Shown in pieces: positions 57,071 to 64,000 of a DNA stretch of 64,000 nt. The notes under the pieces were generated by a model. That model saw only the letters and a list, made by a program, of their open reading frames with translations, did no database searches and was not told the origin of the DNA. The stretch's first letter is position 1. The number at the start of each line of letters is the position of its first letter. A program made the position numbers and the translations under genes. The stretch is from Guadua angustifolia (Eukaryota > Streptophyta > Magnoliopsida > Poales > Poaceae), in contig CM070510.1 of assembly GCA_036346375.1 (NCBI GenBank), positions 63,894,376 through 63,958,375 of the forward strand, in the 5' to 3' direction.

Positions 57071-57083
57071 TATAGTAGTGATG

Positions 57084-59061
57084 TATTCTAAAAATTAAAA
57101 TAGCTTCCATTTGTGACTGGAGGAGAGTATGTAAAAATGATACAGAAGAACCAAACTCCTATGGTACAATTAGATGTAAAATAGTGAGAGTCTCATGATA
57201 AATTGGTCGACGAATGATACAGAAGATGTTCTCTTTATACATAAGCGTCCACTTAATTAGATTCTGATTTTGCACAGACGACGATCCGTGCTTAAGCCGT
57301 TGGAGCAGGACCTTTTTTTAGTGCAAAAAAGCCCTCGCAGAAAAGTAGTTGCATCCTGTGCTCTAGTCTGTCACTCAACGTTATAATATTGGCCCGTCAT
57401 ATTCTCTTTTTTCACCAAATTACGTGGTAATTTCTAGCCCTTATGATGAGTAGACATGGTGCTTTTTTTCATTTTTTTTATGTCTTGCTCGTGGAGGATG
57501 TGATCTTATCTCTTTTTTTTCCGATCGCACCAGATCCAATTTTTTTATGGGACAACAACTTGTATGTTTGTTGGGCTAGATTACGGACTCATCTCTACTA
57601 CTTCTAATTAAGAGTTAGTGGTGATACATCCGTTCTTCATCACCAATCTACGTATAAATCATGAAAAAAAACCACCGACGAAAAAAAAATCGAACCGACC
57701 AACGGAAAAAAACCTAAGCCGTTTTTCGTTCCGTTCCTCACGATATGCTCACTTTTCGACTTCTCCACGAACACGACAGCCGCCCCATCTGCAAGTCCGG
57801 ATGCCTTCCTCGGTGTGTTCCCATTCCTCTGTAATCGGGAGAAATAGATGTTTGATCTTGTAGCACAATTTTCTTTTATTGCTTGACCTTTATGTTCCGT
57901 TATTAATTTTATTTTTCGTAACAACACACGGGTATTGAACTAGTTATTTCTATAACTGAAACTTGGATTTCCAAATTTTTAAAAACCGCTCGAAAACTAT
58001 CAGAAACCGAAGGGTTAAGAAATAAAAAATTTGATTTTTTTTTAAAAATCGAAAACCATTCGGTTTTTCATGAGAAACCGCTTGGTTTTCATTGAAAACC
58101 AACCGACCAATTGAATGTTCCTTAAAAATGATTTTCAATGCATAATTTTTTTGAATTTTGTATTTTTAATTAAACCGGTTTACCAAGAGGTTTTAAATCT
58201 TGAACCGCAGCGATAAGATCGAAAACCACGGTTTTCGCTGGTTTTTAAAACCCTTAGGAGTCCTCGTGGATATTCAAATCAACCAACACCGTTATAATAT
58301 CTAGATCCACCACAATAGATGATGTAGATTTTCTCTTTCTCCACCGATTAATGTAGGAGTTTCTACCTCATTATATATAGGTATTTTACTTCGTAGTTCA
58401 TATGGAAATCAAATCACTAATTTTATTTTATTTTTTATTCTAAACTTCAGTTCAAGGTCAAAATTAGTAATACAAAATTTCAGACAAGATTCCAGAGTCC
58501 AGCTCATGCTTCTTGGACGTAGTATTACTACTTCAAAGTCAGGGCCTCAGGGGCATTTAGCGATCGACAACGTCTCTGGGCTCCACTTATTAAGCAACAT
58601 GTCAACGCACATCCGGTTAAGGCGCCACGTATACATCGAGTTTTTATAAGTGAGATCCGTGTAAGTTATTTGGGGACTTAATCTGCAACGTGTATGAACT
58701 GCCCGAATGAACAAGCCATAAAATTCGTAATGTTCTACACTACTAGAAACAACATTTAGTTATTACGCGTCTATGATCTATGTCTATCAACCGACTAAAG
58801 CCTCCTACGGTTCTAAAAAATATGGCGGCCAAGACTAAATAAATCGTGACTCGGCCTCATCCTTCTAAACCCATTAATGGATATATATAGAATATGCACC
58901 TATGAACTTTCTCAACGAGCTATTTGAGGAATATAAGGTACTGTAAAATTTATCTTTTTTTTACAAATCTATGTCTATATAATCTATATGAAATCTAGTT
59001 GAGGAATATGGCATACTAATCTTTTTTTTACAAATCTTGAAATCTAGTTTGGCATACTAAG
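57084..59061. other. No gene; MITE right part and repeat remnants
   Basis: 57081-57129 completes the split MITE. 57955-58260 is a cgaaaacc/ggtttt-rich remnant like the subterminal repeats of the hAT at 53.5 kb. At 58738 a CACTACTAGAAACAAC sequence looks like a CACTA left end with no right partner in reach. No gene is supported. Confidence 0.4.
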
Positions 59062-59353
59062 GGTCTGTTTGGTAGAGCTTTAGATTCCAGTTTCACTTGA
59101 AATATGAAATTTGTAGGCTAAAATAAAGTGAATTAAGTTTATATTTTTAGTCTAAAATGTAAACAAGATGAAATGGAGCTTGTAGGCTAAAATAAAGTGC
59201 TGGATGAGGATGGCAATTAAGTTTATATTTTTAGTCTAAAATGTAAACAAGATGATCCATCTAAACACTCTTAATGTACTTATAACTTTATCTTCACAAA
59301 AAAGCTCAAGGTGAAGTTAGAATTTTCATATTGAATCCTTGCCAAACAAGCCC
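59062..59353 (+). mobile_element. Tourist MITE with TAA duplication
   Basis: It starts GGGTCTGTTTGGTAGAGC and ends gccaaacaagccc; TAA flanks both ends (59059-59061, 59354-59356), the PIF/Harbinger hallmark. A ~60 bp core (gtaggctaaaataaagtg...ttaagtttatatttttagtc) is duplicated inside. It is the best preserved copy of the family also nested at 4.7-5.1 kb. Confidence 0.85.
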
Positions 59354-59356
59354 TAA

Positions 59357-59942
59357 ACATGGACCGGTGATCAAGCATGAGAAATTTGGTATGTTTGTGC
59401 TATATATGACCTCTAATTAGATCGCTGTTAATTGAATTAGGTGCAACTCGCCACTACGTACTTTGCTGGAGGAGGGATCGAGTAATTAATATATGATCGA
59501 GCAACAAAGGAAGAACATGAACGATATATAGGGTTTAAATTAACTTTCGACAGAAACGATCCTATCTGGCAACATGTAGGCTGTGCCAGGAAAGTCTAAT
59601 ATAACAGATTCATTCGTTTCTCTAAGAAGATATTATGAAAGCGATGGAAATAATAGACAGTAGACAAGGTGAACAATTACTTAAATCACCGAGCATATAT
59701 GTATGATATGTTGACTGGAATAATAAAATATAGCACACATCTATGTTCCCAAATATAAATAGCCTTTTACGTGGCTACGTTCCTAGCAGGTACGACCTAA
59801 TTTCCTATACATTGCATGGCGATTCATTGTATATTTATACAGAGAAAACGAAAAATGGAGTCAACCAATATTACAATTATTACCATATCAAAAATTAAGG
59901 AGAAGAACACAGGAGTGGGCCCAAAAACAAGATGTTTGTATG
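59357..59942. other. No recognisable gene
   Basis: AT-rich spacer between two MITEs; nothing supported. Confidence 0.3.
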
Positions 59943-59944
59943 TA

Positions 59945-60206
59945 CTCCTTCCGTCTAAATTTATAAAGCGTATTTCTTCTTGCATATATATAGGCCAAGA
60001 AGATATTAAAATAACTAGATTATCCTAATTATTGTCATTAAGTATTATACTTAATATATGTATGTAGAGAATATAAAGTAAAGATAGATATTTATTAGAG
60101 ATATAAAGGAAACATCATACTGATTTTGTATTATAATATAAAATACGCTATATATTTATAGATAAGATAATTTAAAAATAAACTTTATAAATTTGAATGG
60201 ATGGAG
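59945..60206. mobile_element. Stowaway MITE with TA duplication
   Basis: The left end CTCCTTCCGTCTAAATTTAT and the right end aaatttgaatggatggag are inverse with few changes; TA flanks both sides (59943-59944, 60207-60208) as in Tc1/mariner-related Stowaway elements. Confidence 0.9.
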
Positions 60207-60215
60207 TACCCGTCA

Positions 60216-60639
60216 GGGCATCCACAGCGTGGTTGCAAACCACGTAAGAGAGGAGAGAAAATAGAATCTAAGCTGATTCACACGTTGCAACAACCGATGC
60301 TAAGCAGAAGATTTATGAGTCGGTGCTAACTTAAAGAAAGAAGATCAGCCCTACGCCCCCACCTATCGGTCAAAGTTTCTTTGTAGGAGAGAGAATGTCC
60401 GGCGCATTTTTTCTAGAATAATTCATACTATATTACTATATTCGTTAGTATTTTAAAAAATATCATTCATTGTTTCAATAATACATGGATGTCAGCCTTT
60501 GAAGTGCTCTGGCATGAATTATCTTCTCTTTTTTTCCCCTTTGGATGTGGCTCTTACCGGTGTGCAACTCATCGCAATAAGAGGAGCTCAAGGAAGTCTT
60601 ACTATTTTCCCTTGAATTGGCGCTACAATGCGGATGCCG
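60216..60639. mobile_element. MITE with GGCATCC ends
   Basis: The left end GGGCATCCACAGCG and the right end cgctacaatgcggatgcc are inverse over about 13 bp. No clean target duplication was seen. It follows the Stowaway element by only ten bases. Confidence 0.55.
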
Positions 60640-60643
60640 TTAG

Positions 60644-60854
60644 AGCAGGTACAATAATAAACCTCACTATTTACTTTATGTCTCATCTATGTCATTTAGA
60701 GTAGGCAAAAAATCCAATTTATACAATAACTATCTTTAAAGGTTGTCTCTAAAGAAATATTGAAGAATTTAATTTAGGCATTCAACACTAATTTTATCTT
60801 TATGGTTATTGACAAAACACTAACTTCAATACTGACATTCGCTCGTACCCGCTC
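60644..60854. mobile_element. MITE with GAGCAGGTAC ends
   Basis: The left end GAGCAGGTAC and right end GTACCCGCTC are inverse (9 of 10). TTA precedes it; the right flank CAA is not a match, so the duplication is eroded or the assignment to PIF/Harbinger uncertain. Confidence 0.5.
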
Positions 60855-61489
60855 CAACATAGGTTTTTGGTTGCCTATAGCACATTGTTTCTCGTGCGAT
60901 GCTGACTGCTAAATAAGAGCAATTTCTCTTCTCTTTTTTACTGTTCCGTATAGAATAAAATTTATGTGTATGCGATAATAATAAGCTAATGTAGTTTGAT
61001 CGGACCTACCCTTAATAGTTGAACAAAAGTAGCTCCATAGCCCCCATATATTTAGCAAATCATTTGAGGCTACTGTAGTTCAGATATTGATCACCTGCTG
61101 TACTTCTTGTCTTTTTGAGTTCTTGACTCAAGTACCTATAAGAATATGAGAAATTTCTCATGTGTCACTGATAAATGGGATCTAGGTCCACATACAAATG
61201 AGACAATAAATAGTGTATAAAGAACGAGATAAATGTTGGTGCCATATTATAAATATTTTTTTACCAAGAAACCCAATTTTATCCAGCTTCTCTCTCATGC
61301 ATGCAACATCACAAACTCGAGACCATTTTTTTCCCTCGAAGAATCATGGAAACAATACCAGTACTTTTTTATTTATTTATTTCACATGCTGTTCTCGCTG
61401 TGTCTGGTGCGCCCGTCGCCATCGCTGCCTCGGACACGTCTCCCCGTCCACGCGTCCATCCACCCCTCCCCCTCCCCCTCCTAGCTGCC

Positions 61490-61497
61490 TATATACA
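61490..61497 (+). promoter_or_regulatory. TATA box of the OXS3-like gene
   Basis: TATATACA lies 171 bp before the ATG, after a run of ccctcc motifs and before a pyrimidine-rich ctccccccgtctccttctct leader, the common initiator context of plant Pol II promoters. Confidence 0.6.
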
Positions 61498-61660
61498 CCA
61501 CCACCCCCTCCCCCCGTCTCCTTCTCTCTCCTTCGCGTTCTATCCATCCATCGGGAGTTCGAGGCAAGAATGGAATAATTCACTGGCGGCCTTGTGTCTC
61601 TGAGCCACCGGGCCCCGCGGGCGCCATTGATGAGAGCAGCACCCTTCGGGGCCGGACGTG

Positions 61661-62468
61661 ATGTCCGTTGTGGCGGCACAGGCGGCGACCGTGGGGCCAG
61701 CCCCGGTGCAGTACGGGCTGTACGGCGGTGGCGGGGCGAGGAAGAGGAAGGAAGCTGTCCAGGACGAGGTGGCCGAGGGGGAGTGGAGGGCTGACGGCGG
61801 CCATGGGCTGTTTGTGCTGGAGACGGTGGACGAGGAAGGGGACGACGCGGAGGAGGAGCGGTCCTCCATCGGCGCGGTGTCCGACGAGGAGGCGCAGGAC
61901 GAGGAAGGGGAGGAGGTGGAGAGCAAGGAGACGCCGTCGTGGAGGAGGACGAAGAAGCTGGGCGCGCTCACGTGCCTGGACGCCCTCGACGATGCCCTCC
62001 CCATCAAGTAAGTAATTGCACACCGCACTTATACGCTACGCCTCCCTTAATTACGTGCTCCCTTTCCTAATCACTCCACTTAATCCTTGCAAGAAACTGA
62101 TGCACAATACACAGCCCGTCTTAATTAACCAAGACACGCACGGTTAATTATTATTGTACCAATTAATCAACGCCGATTAAATCCGTGTGGTTTGGCGCAG
62201 GAGGGGGCTGTCCAGCTTCTTCTCCGGCAAGTCCCGGTCGTTCGCGAACCTGCAGGACGTGGCCGGCACGAGCGCCAGGGACGTCCTCGCCAAGCCGGAG
62301 AACCCCTTCAACAAGCGGCGGCGGATCCTCCGGTGCACCTCCATCCGGAGGGTCGCGTCCACCTCGCTCACCGCGCTGCCGCCCTTCTTGCCTCCCGAGC
62401 GGCCGTCCTGCTGTAGCAACAGTACCGGAGACGTCGTCGACGGCACCAACGGCGGCGGCAGTGGCTGA
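61661..62468 (+). CDS. OXS3: OXIDATIVE STRESS 3 (OXS3)-like protein
   Basis: Exon 1 is 61661-62007 and exon 2 is 62201-62468, with a 193 bp intron GTAAGT...GCAG that splits the Lys116 codon, giving 204 aa. The start is the ATG at 61661. Residues 26-31 carry a basic ARKRKE nuclear signal; ~52-92 are strongly acidic with Ser (EEERSS, SDEEAQ). The conserved core spans the junction: DDALPIKRGLSSFFSGKSRS followed by FANLQDV and LAKPENPFNKRRR, the signature of the OXS3 family (usual form KGLS..Y.GKSQSF.SL..V and DLAKPE-P). OXS3 proteins are nuclear chromatin-associated stress-tolerance factors in Arabidopsis; the biochemical role is debated. Membership is clear; which paralogue is not. No damage is seen. 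Four MITEs lie in the 2.5 kb upstream. Confidence 0.88.
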
Positions 62469-64000
62469 ATCCATTGAAGAACACCACACCGACCGGGCAG
62501 TTAGAGGGAAGAAAGACAGATGGAGGGGAGGACAAGATCACAAGGCGGTCGAATGGATCCTTTGTTAATAGTTTGGGATCTCATCTCATGGCATCAAGCA
62601 TCGATCGTAAACCTAGAGCTAGGTTTCTTAATTTGTTCTTTTAGCTGCTGGCCTACTTACTTCTACCTACGCATAATCAAACAGTAGTACTTGTACTGCT
62701 TGCTAGTTGCATTCACCGATGCAAGAGCCAGAGAGAGCACCAAACATGGAGTGTTGCTACCTAGTGTGATCTCATTGGAGAGGGCCTAACCTTTTCAATT
62801 AGCACAAGGCATGCAGACCAGTTAATTAATTAATTAATCAAGACCCATTTAATCCCAAGCTGTCCGTTGCACTGCATTTGCATATATATCTTGTAACCAC
62901 CTCGTGTGTTCTTTATCTTTTTCATGTTTTTTTTTAAATCTAGTATAGACGCAATTACAAAAATAGCACTTTTTGAATCACAAAAGCACCGATAGGGGCA
63001 TTTCTGCACCTACCACAACAGGGAATGCTACAGCGACATGGTGGCCCGGTAGGGCGGCAACGCAGGCAGGGGAAAGGACTTGCCGTGGTGCCCAAGCGCT
63101 ACAAGCTCCTACCGCTCTACCCTAACTCGACAAGACATGATGTGGTACACGAGTGTGGTAGATGTGTCGGTGTTTCCAAAGTCGAAAAAGGGGCTATTTT
63201 TTACAATTGTATTTACACGTGGGCTATATTTGTTAAAAAAACATGAGGAGGTTAGAAAAACTCATGCTTCCCACCTTGGGTGCCTTCTTCCTGCTAAAGA
63301 GCAAAATCAAGCCATGCCTGGTTGGTGAAACTGTTCTTTGAGGAGTTTTTTCTTCTTCTTTTTGCGGTGCTTTTCTTGAGGGGAACGCACATGGCAGAAG
63401 ATGTTGAGACGGAAGAGCTGATGGTCAGGTTCAGGTGTTCCACAAAGCACATAGTAGCCGAAGACAACCAATTCCTTCAGACAACCTTGAAACTTGTTTG
63501 ATTTGGCGTGCGGTGCTTGATCTCATGCTGATTCAAGCTCATGCGCAGTAATCCTACTTACCAGGGTCATTTGCCCATTAATTCCGAGACCGGACTAGCT
63601 ATCAGAATTCAGAGCGACGTGTAGAGAGAAACTGAAGAGAGAGAGAGAGAGAGAGGGGAAGGGGAGGGGGACAGAGCTGTCAAAGCTGATGTGGAAGGAT
63701 AAAGCTTTTGGGAAGAGATAGAGAGATAGACAGAAAGACAGGGGATAATGAATAAGATGAGAAATGGGGTCACCTCGTGAGGAAATGGAGATCTTATCCG
63801 TTCCCGTGATGCCGTTTGCCTAATTTATTAACAACTGATGCCGCTAACTACTACCGTTTGAGTTCGATCATTAGTTGGTAGTGTCGCCTCGACCTCACGT
63901 CTCCCGCCGTCGCCTCGACCTCCCACGTCTCCCGCCGTCGCCTCGACCTCCCCGTCTCCCTCCCGTCGCCTTGGTCACTGCTCTTGCGATGTGCGAATGT
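62469..64000. other. OXS3 3' UTR, then no gene
   Basis: The first ~450 bp are a plausible 3' UTR. Frames after 63 kb lack motifs. A (GA)n run lies at 63637-63656 and a degenerate tandem of ~22 bp (cgtctcccgccgtcgcctcgac) at 63895-63972, at the window edge. Confidence 0.4.
63895..63972 (+). repeat. GC-rich short tandem repeat
   Basis: Three to four copies of ccacgtctcccgccgtcgcc occur with variations, next to the window end. It may be the start of a leader or coding region that continues outside. Confidence 0.6.

Larger units (their letters stand above)
46236..57080 (-). mobile_element. CACTA (En/Spm) element, 10.8 kb, non-autonomous, with nested insertions
   Basis: The left end begins CACTACTACACGAATATACA; the right end, inverted, begins CACTACTATAGAATGATACA. 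The 3-bp duplication ATG is exact (46233-46235, 57081-57083). The subterminal arrays are of the (A)AGCGATAGAGATGA type on the left and AAGCGATAGTGAT on the right. Genes run on the minus strand: TNP2 (55.6 to 53.5 kb), then a second ORF with a Ulp1-like domain (53.5 to 47.3 kb). TNP2 lacks most of its core, so the element cannot transpose alone. Insertions: solo LTRs at 47410-50058 and 51476-53133 and a hAT at 53529-54683. Without them it is about 5.4 kb. Confidence 0.88.

Noticed and set aside
61540..62028. Minus-strand frames over OXS3 exon 1
   Set aside because: The plus strand gives a known family with a proper splice site; the antisense frames are shadows.

Overview
The window is nuclear DNA from a grass (Poaceae). 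The signs are a GC-rich intronless EXO70 gene, a small two-exon OXS3-like gene, GT-AG introns, and the transposon families typical of grasses (CACTA, MULE, hAT, Tourist and Stowaway MITEs, long solo LTRs). Species cannot be fixed from sequence alone; nothing bacterial or organellar is visible.

Only two ordinary host genes are convincing: an exocyst EXO70 subunit (30712-32724, +) and an OXS3-family nuclear protein (61661-62468, +, one intron). A third short intact gene, a GRF-type zinc-finger protein with a coiled coil and a C-terminal membrane segment (1260-1725, +), lies inside a Mutator-like element and looks like its passenger. A fourth coding fragment, the C-terminal half of a DUF538 protein (26129-26641, -), seems to have been captured by a non-autonomous hAT-like element. 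Most of the rest is transposon DNA in various states of decay.

Layout: 0.8-4.2 kb, MULE with ~0.4 kb TIRs, a GRF zinc-finger gene and a transposase pseudogene lacking its catalytic core. 4.7-5.1 kb, a Tourist MITE nested in a relative. 6.0-7.0 kb, hAT element. 7.65-17.4 kb, a ~3.4 kb solo LTR (TSD GAACC) split by a 6.3 kb CACTA element (TSD GCG) holding unidentified exon-like and GC-rich material. 18.3-28.5 kb, hAT elements, MITEs and a Mutator-type foldback. 30.7-32.7 kb, EXO70. 33-41 kb, MITEs and a deleted hAT element with a transposase C-terminus. 42.3-45.1 kb, decayed CACTA TNP2 transposase. 46.2-57.1 kb, a 10.8 kb CACTA element (TSD ATG) containing a truncated TNP2, a second ORF with a degenerate Ulp1-like domain, two solo LTRs (one containing a further LTR) and a hAT insertion; the CACTA itself sits in an older MITE. 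59-61 kb, a run of four MITEs upstream of the OXS3-like gene.

No new multi-gene system was found. The most informative content is the set of insertions whose ends and target-site duplications can be read directly, which gives a relative insertion history, and the cases where elements carry host-like sequence (GRF gene in the MULE, DUF538 in a hAT-like element, exon-like blocks in the first CACTA).
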